A program made the translations under genes and the position numbers. The notes under the pieces were generated by a model. It was given only the letters and a program-made list of their open reading frames with translations, had not been told where the DNA came from and did no database searches. A stretch of DNA of 64,000 nucleotides, from contig CADECP010000037.1 in the NCBI GenBank assembly GCA_902825875.1, positions 1 through 64,000 on the forward strand, in the 5' to 3' direction. Source of the stretch: an uncultured Acidobacteriota bacterium (GTDB lineage: Bacteria > Acidobacteriota > Blastocatellia > RBC074). This document shows positions 48,077-56,743 of this stretch, piece after piece (positions within the stretch are counted from its first letter, which is position 1; each line of letters begins with the position of its first letter).

Positions 48077-48397
48077 ACGAATTTCATAAGTGATTGGTTG
48101 ATTTGCGTATTCGTTCGGAAATGAGGCGCGATGATAAACACCGGTCTGGCTTTTTGCAAAGCTGGGGATAACAGCCGTTGTCGCTTACTAACCGATGATT
48201 TAGGCTGCCGCGCCAGGCAGGAGAGTCACAACTTCAGCGACTGGTTATTGCCCTTCAGTCGGTTGAATCTTCCAATTTCAAACACAAATCGCACACGCCG
48301 GCTTCCCATACTGGCAGCGACAACATGATGAAAATTCTGTACACTTTCTCCCGCACATTTTCTTTTGAAGCATTTCCTTTTGAAACTGGACTAACAG
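48077..48397. other. Gap between divergent lpd and regulator 3
   Basis: About 320 bases without a gene. It should hold promoters for lpd (minus) and regulator 3 (plus). No convincing -24/-12 site, riboswitch or RNA gene was seen. TGGCTTTTTGC near 48147 has wrong spacing for a sigma-54 site. Confidence 0.55.
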
Positions 48398-49744
48398 ATG
48401 GCTCATTCGATTTTGATCGTGGATGACGAAGCAGGAATTCGCCAATCGCTGGGCGGCGTACTGGAAGACGAAGGTTTCAACGTTTCCACAGTCGGCAGCG
48501 GTGAAGATTGCCTGCGTGCGTTCGACAAAAGGCTTTTTGCCTGTGTGTTGCTGGACGTATGGCTGCCGGGAATGGACGGGCTGGAAACGCTGGAACGTTT
48601 GAAAGCGGCTTACCCGGATGTCAGCGTCGTGATGATTTCCGGCCACGGTCGAATCGAAACCGCCGTTCGCGCGACCAAACTCGGCGCGTATGATTTCATC
48701 GAAAAACCGCTGTCGCTGGAAAAAACCGTGCTGGCCGTCAAAAACGCCATTCGCCAGCGAGAACTCGAAGCCGCAAATTCCGAATTGCAGGAAAAACTGG
48801 AACGCAGTTACGCGATGATCGGCGATTCCGTGCCTATGCGCGCTCTGCGACAGCAAATCACTTTTGCCGCGCCGACCAGCGGTCGCGTGCTGATTTACGG
48901 CGAATCCGGCACAGGCAAAGAACTGGTTGCGCGTTCGCTGCATTCACAAAGTTTGCGTGCAGCGCGCCCTTTCGTCGAAGTGAATTGCGCCGCCATTCCC
49001 GAAGACTTGATCGAATCGGAGCTGTTCGGCCACGTCAAAGGCGCGTTCACCGGAGCGACGCAAGCCAAACGCGGCAAGTTCGAGCGTGCCGACGAAGGCA
49101 CGATCTTTTTGGACGAAATCGGCGACATGAGTTTGAAGACGCAATCGAAAGTTTTGCGCGCGCTGGAAGAGCAAAGTTTTGAACCGGTCGGTTCCGAAAC
49201 CTCAATCAGCGTTGACGCGCGAGTCATCGCCGCAACCAACAAACGCTTGGAAGCCGAAATCGAGCGCGGCATGTTTCGCGCCGATTTGTTTTACCGCTTG
49301 AATGTCATCCCGTTTGAAATTCCTCCGCTGCGCGAACGCCTGGAAGATGTGCCGTTGCTGATCGAACATTTCAACCGCGAATTTTCGCTGGCCAATCGCA
49401 AACTACCGAAAGAATTTTCCGCCGCAGCCATCGAACGCATGCAGAATTATCACTGGCCGGGCAATGTCCGCGAACTTCGCAACACGGTCGAACGAGTCAT
49501 CATCATGCATTCGCGCCACGAAATTACCGCCGACGATCTGCCGATCCTGAGCGGCGAAGTTCCGCCCGCGTCCAGCTACAATTTCGATTCTTACCGCGAA
49601 GCCGCCGAAACTTACGAACGCGAATACATCCTCAGAAAACTGGCCGAAGCCGACGGCAACATCACTCGCACCGCCGAACTGATGGGCATTGACCGCAGCC
49701 ATCTGTACCGCCGCATGAAAGCTCTGGACATAAACCGGTCTTAG
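48398..49744 (+). CDS. NtrC-family sigma-54 response regulator 3 (NtrX-like)
   Basis: This 448-residue regulator has a receiver (D9, D10, phospho-acceptor D53 in LLDVWLPGMDG), an AAA+ domain ([18 protein letters not shown]) with an intact GAFTGA sigma-54 loop, and a Fis-type helix-turn-helix (GNITRTAELMGIDRSHLYR). The layout and sequence resemble NtrX. It is less related to the two paralogues near the left end. The ribosome site is weak. No kinase gene is adjacent. Confidence 0.93.
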   Translation: MAHSILIVDDEAGIRQSLGGVLEDEGFNVSTVGSGEDCLRAFDKRLFACVLLDVWLPGMDGLETLERLKAAYPDVSVVMISGHGRIETAVRATKLGAYDFIEKPLSLEKTVLAVKNAIRQRELEAANSELQEKLERSYAMIGDSVPMRALRQQITFAAPTSGRVLIYGESGTGKELVARSLHSQSLRAARPFVEVNCAAIPEDLIESELFGHVKGAFTGATQAKRGKFERADEGTIFLDEIGDMSLKTQSKVLRALEEQSFEPVGSETSISVDARVIAATNKRLEAEIERGMFRADLFYRLNVIPFEIPPLRERLEDVPLLIEHFNREFSLANRKLPKEFSAAAIERMQNYHWPGNVRELRNTVERVIIMHSRHEITADDLPILSGEVPPASSYNFDSYREAAETYEREYILRKLAEADGNITRTAELMGIDRSHLYRRMKALDINRS

Positions 49745-49799
49745 CAAACCTGCCCGGTCGCTACGGCTCTCGGTTCCGTTTCAAAAAACCTTCTTGCGC

Positions 49800-49854
49800 T
49801 GACTTAGTGTCTTTTGTACACTTTGCACCGTCGTGTACCAAGTACACTAAGTCA
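49800..49854 (+). promoter_or_regulatory. Two palindromic operator-like sites before nadA
   Basis: Outer arms TGACTTAGTGT (49800-49810) and ACACTAAGTCA (49844-49854) mirror perfectly. Inside are two palindromes, AGTGT-N7-ACACT (49806-49822) and GTGTAC-CAA-GTACAC (49833-49847). They sit 30-80 bases before the nadA start and look like paired binding sites for a dimeric repressor of NAD synthesis. The regulator is not identified. Confidence 0.65.
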
Positions 49855-49882
49855 ACGAACAGAAATGAAGGAGACAGAGAGG

Positions 49883-51019
49883 ATGAAACAAGTGATTGCA
49901 GATCGAACAAGCGGCGCGGCAGTCGCGCTCAAACGCAGCGAAGCAAAACCGATTGATGAGTATTTGAACCTGAGCGAAGCGGAGTTGTTCGAGCGGATTC
50001 AGGCGGCCAAGAAAACTCTGGGCGACCGGGTGGTGATTCTCGGTCATCATTACCAGCGTGACGACGTGATTTGTCATGCCGATTTGACCGGCGATTCGTT
50101 CAAGCTATCGCAGCTTGCCGCCGAACGCCACGACGCCGAACACCTGGTGTTTTGCGGCGTGCATTTTATGGCGGAATCGGCGGACATTCTGAGCGCCGCG
50201 CATCAACAAGTGATTTTGCCCGATATGGCCGCCGGATGTTCGATGGCTGATATGGCGCGGCTGGATCAGGTCGAAGACGCCTGGGAACAGTTGCAGCAAC
50301 TCGGCATCACGGACGTGTTGCCGATCACGTACATGAACTCGGCGGCGAACATCAAAGCGTTTTGCGGTCGTCACAACGGTGTGGTCTGCACGTCATCGAA
50401 CGCCTTGCCGCTGTTCAAATGGGCGTTTGCCCAGCGCGAAAAACTCTTCTTTTTCCCGGACGAACATCTGGGGCGCAACACCGGCATCAAGTTCGGCATT
50501 CCGCTGGAACAAATGGTGGTGTGGGATCCGCGACTGGAACTCGGCGGCAACACGCCGGATCAATTGCGACAAGCAAAAATCATTTTGTGGAAAGGGTTTT
50601 GCTCGGTTCACGGACGCTTTCAGGCTCGGCATGTTGACGACCGCAGGGCAGAGCATCCAGACATCAAAGTGCTGGTTCATCCCGAATGTTGTTACGAAGT
50701 CGTGGCCAAATCCGACTTGAACGGTTCGACTGAATTCATCATCAAAACCATTGCCGAAGCTCCGGCGGGCAGCAAATGGGCTGTGGGAACAGAATTGAAT
50801 CTGGTCAACCGATTGGCCAAACGCCACCCGGACAAGTTCGTGACATTGCTGGCTCCTGACCTGTGCATGTGCGCGACGATGTTTCGCATTGCGCCGGAAA
50901 ATCTGTGTTGGTCGCTGGAAAATCTGGTTGCCGGTCAAGTCGTTAATCACATCTCGGTTGACGCCGAAACGGCTCGGTGGGCGAAGCTGGCGCTGGATCG
51001 AATGCTGGCGATTCAGTAG
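49883..51019 (+). CDS. nadA: Quinolinate synthase
   Basis: NadA condenses iminoaspartate with dihydroxyacetone phosphate to quinolinate, the pyridine precursor of NAD. The 378-residue protein shows GHHYQRDDV, LTGDSFKLSQ, CGVHFMAESA, LPDMAAGCSMAD (first cluster cysteine region), VHPECCYEV and LCMCATM, which supply [4Fe-4S] ligands. The long N-terminus matches the Bacillus-type enzymes. The ATG at 49883 follows GGAG ten bases upstream, after rejecting ATGs at 49814 and 49865. nadB and nadC are not nearby. Confidence 0.95.
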   Translation: MKQVIADRTSGAAVALKRSEAKPIDEYLNLSEAELFERIQAAKKTLGDRVVILGHHYQRDDVICHADLTGDSFKLSQLAAERHDAEHLVFCGVHFMAESADILSAAHQQVILPDMAAGCSMADMARLDQVEDAWEQLQQLGITDVLPITYMNSAANIKAFCGRHNGVVCTSSNALPLFKWAFAQREKLFFFPDEHLGRNTGIKFGIPLEQMVVWDPRLELGGNTPDQLRQAKIILWKGFCSVHGRFQARHVDDRRAEHPDIKVLVHPECCYEVVAKSDLNGSTEFIIKTIAEAPAGSKWAVGTELNLVNRLAKRHPDKFVTLLAPDLCMCATMFRIAPENLCWSLENLVAGQVVNHISVDAETARWAKLALDRMLAIQ

Positions 51020-51023
51020 CTGA

Positions 51024-51110
51024 GACTGAGGGATTGAGAGACGGAGGAAAAGAGGGACGGAGTGAGAAAAGCTCTCAATCCCTCAATCTCTCAATCTCTC
51101 AATCCCAGTC
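51024..51110. repeat. Mirrored intergenic element, ATTGAGAG-type
   Basis: The left arm GACTGAGGGATTGAGAGA (51024-51041) is matched by a right arm of four tandem TCTCAATC-like units ending AATCCCAGTC (51072-51110). The right arm overlaps the 3' end of the next minus-strand gene and supplies its last codons and stop. Confidence 0.75.
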
Positions 51111-51487
51111 CGCCAGAGAAATTCGGCAAAGAGAGCCGCCAGCGCCAAATCAATCAACGCCGGGACGAACGCCGCAAACTTCAGCCTGCCCTTTCTCCAA
51201 GCGACAAAATAAATCAGGAAGAAAATCGTTTTGGAAATCACTCCCAGCCAGGCGAAGTTGCGGAAAAGCACCAGATCGTAGGCAATCAACGCATAGCCAA
51301 TTCCCCAAGCCGACACGCTTGAAGCAAAAGATTGCGCCAGCAATCGCGCCGCCGGATCGCGGATTTCCAATCGCGCCAGCATCACGTCAGGTTTGAACAA
51401 CAACACGGCAGCCATGCTCAGATTAAACGCCGCCGACGCCGCGAACAGTATGTGGTAATAAATTTGCAGCAAAGAAGTTTCAGCCAT
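51083..51487 (-). CDS. Small four-span membrane protein
   Basis: This 134-residue protein has about four hydrophobic segments (near residues 12-32, 48-70, 80-97, 105-125). I do not recognise the family. Its start is three bases after the Rieske gene stop, so it is probably co-translated. Its last residues, TGIERLRD, are encoded by the mirrored repeat at 51072-51110, which suggests that the repeat entered the gene end and replaced the original stop. Confidence 0.75.
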   Translation of the reverse strand: MAETSLLQIYYHILFAASAAFNLSMAAVLLFKPDVMLARLEIRDPAARLLAQSFASSVSAWGIGYALIAYDLVLFRNFAWLGVISKTIFFLIYFVAWRKGRLKFAAFVPALIDLALAALFAEFLWRTGIERLRD

Positions 51488-51490
51488 TTT

Positions 51491-51811
51491 TCAATACTGG
51501 ATGAAAACGTCGCCGTTTTCGACTTTGGTGGTATAGGTGGCAACCGACAGATGCGAAGCGACCTGACAAGCGCCGGTTTTCAGATTGAAATCGAAACAAT
51601 GCAGCGGACAAAAAACTTTGTCTTGCTCCAAAAATCCCTCGCTCAGCGGCGCTCCGCGATGTGGGCAAAGATCGTCAATAGCGAAAAATTCTCCGCCCAC
51701 GTTGAACAACGCCAAATCGTCGTCATCAATCGTGACCTGAATGCCGCTGCCGAGCGGAACGTCGCTGACGGCGGCGACTCGATGAAAGGGTTTTTCCGAT
51801 TCAGAACTCAT
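51491..51811 (-). CDS. Rieske [2Fe-2S] protein, NirD/ferredoxin type
   Basis: The 106-residue protein contains both Rieske ligand sets, CPHRG (C49, H51) and CPLHC (C68, H71), within a small beta domain. It is soluble and resembles NirD or dioxygenase ferredoxins, so it likely carries electrons for an oxygenase or reductase not present here. AGGAG lies before the ATG at 51811; the longer frame from 51880 has no site. It forms a unit with the downstream membrane protein gene. Confidence 0.92.
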   Translation of the reverse strand: MSSESEKPFHRVAAVSDVPLGSGIQVTIDDDDLALFNVGGEFFAIDDLCPHRGAPLSEGFLEQDKVFCPLHCFDFNLKTGACQVASHLSVATYTTKVENGDVFIQY

Positions 51812-52047
51812 TGGATTCTCCTGGTTGGTGAATTGATTCGGCGACATCTTAGTCTCGAAACGGTGTCCGGCTAAAGCCATTCTTGCCTAAGCTTTCGGCA
51901 TACTGTAGGCTTCGACCCTCGCGCGCTGGTTGACGATTTATTGACGATGAACCGACGGACGATCAACCAAGCCCCATCATCACAAACTCCCAAAAGCGTG
52001 TCGAACCAATCCCATTGAAAGAGCGCCCACAGCGCCCGCAAAGCGCA

Positions 52048-53319
52048 ATGAAGATTCTTGTCGTTAGCCTGTATTACGAGCCCGACCGTTGCCAATCAAA
52101 CGGCCCGATCATCCGCGCCCTGTGCGAAGACTGGGCCGAAGCCGACCACGAAGTCACCGTGCTGACTTCCTTCCCGCATTACAACTGCGACGAAGTCTGG
52201 CCGGAATATCGCAGACGACTGTTCCAGCGCGACCGCGTCGGCAACGTAAACGTCATTCGGTCGTACATTTTCGTTCCGCACAAACGCTCCGGCTGGCAAC
52301 GCATTTTGAATTACCTGTCGTTCAACATGTCTTCGACTCTGTCAGGATTATTTGCCGGAAAGCAGGACGTGATTTTCGTCATGTCGCCGCCGCTGACCAT
52401 CGGGTTGACGGCTTTTGTGCTGGGACTGCTGAAACGAATTCCGTTCTGTTACAACCTGCAAGACATCTGGCCGGAAGTCGCCGTCAAACTCGGCATGCTG
52501 CGCGGACGGCGACTGATTGCCTTTTTCGAGGCGATGGAAAAATTCATTTATCGCCACAGTCGCCGCATCTTCGCCATATCCGACGAATTCAAAGCCAACT
52601 TGACGGCCAAAGGCGTCTCTGCCGACAAGATCGAAGTCATTCCGAATTTCACTGACACCGATTTCATCAAACCGATGGAAAAGGCGAATTCGTTTTCGCT
52701 GGCGAATGGTTTTGCGGACAAATTCACCGTGCTTTACGCGGGTAACGTCGGTTTGTCGCAAGGCCTGGAAGTCATTTTGGACGCCGCCGAACAGTTGAAA
52801 GACCGCAACGAGATTGTCTTCGCCATCGTCGGCGAAGGAAGTTGCCGCGACGAATTGATTGCTGACGCCCGGCGGCGCGGTTTGCAGAACGTGAAGCTGT
52901 TGCCGTTCCAGCCGGAAAGCGATGTGCCGATGGTGTATGCCGCTGCTGACGTGGCGTTGATTCCGCTGCGGCACGGCATTACGGAAAATTCGGTTCCGTG
53001 CAAAACCTACAGCATTATGGCCGCCGCCAAACCGTACATCGCCGGAGTCGACGAAGGCAGCACGGTTTGGAAATTGACCGATCAAGTCGGTTGCGGCGTG
53101 TGCGTCGAACCGGAAAACGGACGCGCTCTGGCTGAAGCTGTGTTGAAACTGCAAGCCGACGCCAAAGCGCGAAACCGCATGGGCGAAAAAGGTCGTCAAT
53201 TCGTCGAACACAACTTCGCGCGCGAAGCCATCACGGATCGTTATCGCGCCGCTTTGGAAAGCCTGGTTGAAAAACGCAGCCTGCCGATTGCCGGTCAGGC
53301 TTCGTTGTCGAGCGAGTAA
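52048..53319 (+). CDS. GT4-family glycosyltransferase (WcaI-like)
   Basis: This 423-residue protein is a GT-B fold retaining transferase. The N-terminal domain starts KILVVSLYYEPDRCQSNGP and the C-terminal domain has VLYAGNVGLSQGLEV, FAIVGEGSCRDEL and the donor-site block CKTYSIMAAAKPYIAGV. It adds a sugar to a lipid-linked or polysaccharide acceptor at the inner membrane. The start at 52048 begins the fold; an ATG at 52015 adds a basic leader. Its stop is eight bases before the next gene, and it opens a four-gene sugar-polymer set. Confidence 0.92.
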   Translation: MKILVVSLYYEPDRCQSNGPIIRALCEDWAEADHEVTVLTSFPHYNCDEVWPEYRRRLFQRDRVGNVNVIRSYIFVPHKRSGWQRILNYLSFNMSSTLSGLFAGKQDVIFVMSPPLTIGLTAFVLGLLKRIPFCYNLQDIWPEVAVKLGMLRGRRLIAFFEAMEKFIYRHSRRIFAISDEFKANLTAKGVSADKIEVIPNFTDTDFIKPMEKANSFSLANGFADKFTVLYAGNVGLSQGLEVILDAAEQLKDRNEIVFAIVGEGSCRDELIADARRRGLQNVKLLPFQPESDVPMVYAAADVALIPLRHGITENSVPCKTYSIMAAAKPYIAGVDEGSTVWKLTDQVGCGVCVEPENGRALAEAVLKLQADAKARNRMGEKGRQFVEHNFAREAITDRYRAALESLVEKRSLPIAGQASLSSE

Positions 53320-53326
53320 GTGGCGA

Positions 53327-54319
53327 ATGAGCGATGCGACGAAACAACGCTCGGCGTTTGTCACTGGCGCGACCGGCTGCATCGGCAGCGCCCTGACGAT
53401 GCGGTTGGCGTCGGATGGTTGGCGCGTCGTCGCGCTGGTTCGTGATGCGGCGCGAGCGAGTTTTTTGAATTCTTTGGCGAACGTCGAACTGGTGACAGGC
53501 GAACTCGCGGATGCCGCCCAACTGATTGCAGCGATGCGCGACTGCCAGACGGTGTTTCATCTGGCGGCAAAAGTTCACGCCGCGCCTGGAACTCCGGCAG
53601 CGGAATTCGAGCGCGACAACGTCGTCGGCACACGCAACGTCGTGGCGGCGGCCATGGAAAACCGAATCGAGCGATTCGTTCTGTTCAGCACCGTAGCCGT
53701 CTACGGCGAACGCGAAGAAGCTGCGGACGAAACTACGCTGCCAACGCCGACGACCGATTACGGCAGGAGCAAGCTGGAAGCCGAGCGAATTGCCCTGGCC
53801 AGCGCGTTGAAAACCACTGTCTTGCGATTGCCTGTCGTGTACGGCGCGCGAGATCGCGGCAACGTCGCCAAACTGATCGAAGCGATTCAACGAAACCGGT
53901 ACGTGACCGTCGGCGACGGGCAAAACTTGAAAAGCATGGTTGCCGCCGAAAACGTCATTGACGCGGCATTGCTGGTCGCCAATGACGAACGCGCCATCGG
54001 GCAAACATTCATCGTCACCGACGCGCGCGCTTATTCACAGTTGGAAATCGCCGCGACAATTGCCGAACTGCTCGGCAAACGACAACCGATAAAGCTGCCT
54101 CGCTGGCCGCTGATGCTGGCCGGTGAAGTGGCAGACGTGATTGAAAATCTGATCGGCATCCAACTGCCGATTTCTTCGGATCGGGTTCGCAAACTGTCGT
54201 CCAACACGGTGTTCCGTGCTGCGAAAATCGAACGCGAACTCGGTTTCAAACCTCGTGCGAGTTTGCGCGAAGTGCTGGCAAACAATCTGTGGCAATTTGA
54301 AAAATTGCCACACCGGTAG
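53327..54319 (+). CDS. NAD-dependent sugar epimerase/dehydratase (SDR)
   Basis: This 330-residue extended SDR has the nucleotide site FVTGATGCIGSAL, LAAK after the beta4 strand, the catalytic Ser in FSTVAVYG and the YxxxK pair in DYGRSKLEAE. It acts on a nucleotide- or lipid-linked sugar. Its neighbours, a GT4 before and a WecA-like transferase after, point to O-antigen or exopolysaccharide precursor synthesis. The ATG at 53327 is in the short gap after the GT4 stop. Confidence 0.92.
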   Translation: MSDATKQRSAFVTGATGCIGSALTMRLASDGWRVVALVRDAARASFLNSLANVELVTGELADAAQLIAAMRDCQTVFHLAAKVHAAPGTPAAEFERDNVVGTRNVVAAAMENRIERFVLFSTVAVYGEREEAADETTLPTPTTDYGRSKLEAERIALASALKTTVLRLPVVYGARDRGNVAKLIEAIQRNRYVTVGDGQNLKSMVAAENVIDAALLVANDERAIGQTFIVTDARAYSQLEIAATIAELLGKRQPIKLPRWPLMLAGEVADVIENLIGIQLPISSDRVRKLSSNTVFRAAKIERELGFKPRASLREVLANNLWQFEKLPHR

Positions 54320-54324
54320 ATTTT

Positions 54325-55446
54325 ATGTTTCGAGCAAGCATCTTTTTTCTGGCGGGTGTTATTGCGTATCTGGTCACAGGCTGGCTGGCGACCGCTCCGG
54401 CCTGGTTTCGTTCGCTGGATATGCCGAACGCGCGCAGTTCGCACACGCAACCTACGCCGCGAATGGGCGGGCTGGGCATTGTCGCTGCGTTCGTCATCAT
54501 TTTGCCGTTGCTGTGGGTGATGCTGATTGGAGCCTCCAGAAACTGGATGCTGGCGATGAAATTCGGCTTTGCGTTGCTCAGTTACGTCATCATCGCCGGA
54601 GTCGGTTTGGTGGACGACATGCGCCGCATCGGCCCGCTGGCAAAATACCTTGGGCAACTGGTTGCCGCGCTGATCGCGTTGTGGAGCGGCGTCACGTTTT
54701 TATACCTGCACGTTCCTTTCGTTGGACGACTGGACGTAAGCGTCGTTCTTGGGGCAGTGATGACGATCATCTGGATGACGGGTTTTAGCAATCTGTTCAA
54801 CTTCATGGACGGCATTGACGGTTTGGCCGGTGGCGTAGGCGTCATTTACAGCCTGGCTCTGGCGGCGGTCAGCATCGGAACCGGCCACCGATTGATCGGC
54901 GCAGGATGTTTGATGTTGGCGGCGGCCTGTCTTGGATTCGTCGCGCACAACTTCCCTCCGGCAAAAATCTTTATGGGCGATGTCGGCAGTTTGTTTATCG
55001 GCTATGTGCTGGCGGCGTTTGCGACCGTAACATCGAACAGCGGCGAACGCCCTGTGCCGTTCATAGCCGTGCTGTTGATTCTGAGCAGCTTTTTGTACGA
55101 CACAATTTTTACGTTGATTCGCCGCGCGCGTCGGGGCGAAAAACTTTGGGAAGCTCATCGTTCGCATCTATACCAACGACTGATCATCGCCGGACAAAGC
55201 CATCGCCGCGTGACACTGACTTATTACGGTTTGAGTGCGGCGCTCGGCACAGGCGGTGTGGCCTATGCTTTTGCCGAAAAACTGGTCGGCGATGGGTTGA
55301 TGGATTGGCTGCGAATGTTGATTTTGCTGGGCAGCATTCTGCTGTTGGCGGCATTTACGGTGTACGTTTACTGGTACGAAACAGTGGCGCAACGCGCCAA
55401 ACAAACGTTCGCTTCAGAGGCTCCGGCTGAAGCGATCGAAGGTTGA
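54325..55446 (+). CDS. WecA/TagO-like polyprenyl-phosphate sugar-phosphate transferase
   Basis: This 373-residue integral membrane enzyme of the MraY/WecA family has about 10-11 spans. Catalytic landmarks are MPNARSSHTQPTPRMGGLG, GLVDDMRRIGP with the metal-binding Asp pair, the block FNFMDGIDGLAGG and AKIFMGDVGSLFIGYVL. It starts lipid-linked glycan synthesis by transferring a sugar phosphate to undecaprenyl phosphate. It lies five bases after the SDR gene. The donor sugar (GlcNAc or a variant) is not determined. Confidence 0.93.
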   Translation: MFRASIFFLAGVIAYLVTGWLATAPAWFRSLDMPNARSSHTQPTPRMGGLGIVAAFVIILPLLWVMLIGASRNWMLAMKFGFALLSYVIIAGVGLVDDMRRIGPLAKYLGQLVAALIALWSGVTFLYLHVPFVGRLDVSVVLGAVMTIIWMTGFSNLFNFMDGIDGLAGGVGVIYSLALAAVSIGTGHRLIGAGCLMLAAACLGFVAHNFPPAKIFMGDVGSLFIGYVLAAFATVTSNSGERPVPFIAVLLILSSFLYDTIFTLIRRARRGEKLWEAHRSHLYQRLIIAGQSHRRVTLTYYGLSAALGTGGVAYAFAEKLVGDGLMDWLRMLILLGSILLLAAFTVYVYWYETVAQRAKQTFASEAPAEAIEG

Positions 55447-55506
55447 TTACTACGCGGATTCCCCGCCGCGATATTTGATAAAAGGCAAGAAAGGAAATTC
55501 AAAACA

Positions 55507-56451
55507 GTGGGAAATCAAAAACTTTATTTGGTGACAGGCGGAGCGGGATTCATCGGCTCGCACATTGCTGAAGCTCTGGTTAAACGCGGCGAACAGGTGC
55601 GCGTGCTGGACAACCTGATGACCGGCAAACGCGAAAACCTGGCGCATCTGGCAGGCAAGCTCGAATTCATCGAAGCCGACATACGCGATTACGCCGCCAC
55701 CCGGCAGGCTGTCGAGGGCGTCAGCATCGTTTATCACGAAGCGGCCATTCCATCCGTCCCGCGTTCGGTCGCCGAACCGCAACTCAATCACGATGCCAAC
55801 GTCAACGGCACATTCAACGTGTTGATGGCTGCGCGCGACGCCGGAGTCAAGCGAGTGATTTTTGCTGCTTCCAGTTCGGCGTACGGCGACACTGAAGTGT
55901 TGCCCAAAACAGAAACCATGTTGCCGAATCCGCTTTCGCCGTATGCAGCCGCAAAGCTGGTTGGCGAGTTGTATTGCCAGACCTTCACGCGCGTGTACGG
56001 ACTGGAAACCGTCGCGCTACGTTACTTCAACGTTTTTGGCCCTCGGCAAGACCCGACTTCGCCGTATTCCGGCGTGATTTCCAAATTCGTCACTTCGCTG
56101 CTGAACAACGAAGCCCCGACAATTTTCGGTGACGGCGAACAATCGCGCGATTTCACCTATGTCGCCAACGTCGTTGATGCCAACCTGCGAGCCGCCGAAG
56201 CTCCCGAAGCCGTCGGTCAAGTCATGAATCTCGGCATCGGCCAGCGCATCACACTCAATCAATTGTTCGACGAATTGCAGCAGATCATCGGCACTAACCT
56301 GAAACCGAACTACGAAGAAACTCGCGCCGGAGACGTTCGCCATTCGCTGGCCGACATCACGCGAGCGGAGAACCTGCTCGGTTATCGCCCGCTGGTCGGT
56401 TTGGCCGAAGGACTGAAATATACTGTGGATTGGTACCAGGAAAACCAATAA
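55507..56451 (+). CDS. UDP-sugar 4-epimerase-like SDR
   Basis: This 314-residue extended SDR has LVTGGAGFIGSHIAEALVKR, DLNLMTGK-like cofactor selection (LDNLMTGKREN), the Ser in AASSSAYGD and the YxxxK pair in SPYAAAKLVGE, then RYFNVFGPRQDP. It resembles GalE or WbpP epimerases that interconvert UDP-GlcNAc and UDP-GalNAc types. Translation starts at GTG (55507) after AAGGAAA. It is the last gene of the polysaccharide set, 60 bases after the WecA-like gene. Confidence 0.92.
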   Translation: MGNQKLYLVTGGAGFIGSHIAEALVKRGEQVRVLDNLMTGKRENLAHLAGKLEFIEADIRDYAATRQAVEGVSIVYHEAAIPSVPRSVAEPQLNHDANVNGTFNVLMAARDAGVKRVIFAASSSAYGDTEVLPKTETMLPNPLSPYAAAKLVGELYCQTFTRVYGLETVALRYFNVFGPRQDPTSPYSGVISKFVTSLLNNEAPTIFGDGEQSRDFTYVANVVDANLRAAEAPEAVGQVMNLGIGQRITLNQLFDELQQIIGTNLKPNYEETRAGDVRHSLADITRAENLLGYRPLVGLAEGLKYTVDWYQENQ

Positions 56452-56570
56452 TGCTTACGCGTGACGTTGTGACACGAATCGGAACGAGAAGCTGCGTATG
56501 ATGAAGGCGAGCGTCCAGGCCATTTACAGCCTGGTTGGACAGCAAGCGCAAGGCTTTGCTCAATCACTCT

Positions 56571-56645
56571 TTGAACTACGGAGCCAAAGCTGCGATTCCG
56601 CCGCGCAAAGGCGCTCGAATATGGCATCACGGCAACAACAAAGGC
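56571..56645 (+). pseudogene. Transposase fragment, IS5-like DDE family
   Basis: A 25-codon frame reads [20 protein letters not shown] and then NNKG. This is a well-known internal block of IS5-type DDE transposases (GAKAVIPPRKxxRxWxHGN). Nothing else of the enzyme is seen and no terminal inverted repeats are evident. It lies in the 56452-56743 gap, which otherwise shows no gene, only a leader for the next coding region. Confidence 0.65.
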
Positions 56646-56743
56646 TTCGGAATCTTGTCAGAAGTGAAGTGGACGTTTATAAGCATCTCGCATTTGGTTT
56701 GAAGTTTCCCTGCGGTTCACTCTTAAACAAATGGGGGCAGTTT

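Noticed and set aside
51024-51110. CRISPR-like array in the ATTGAGAG repeats
   Set aside because: Units are 8 bases without spacers and form an inverted arrangement; no cas genes are present anywhere in the window.
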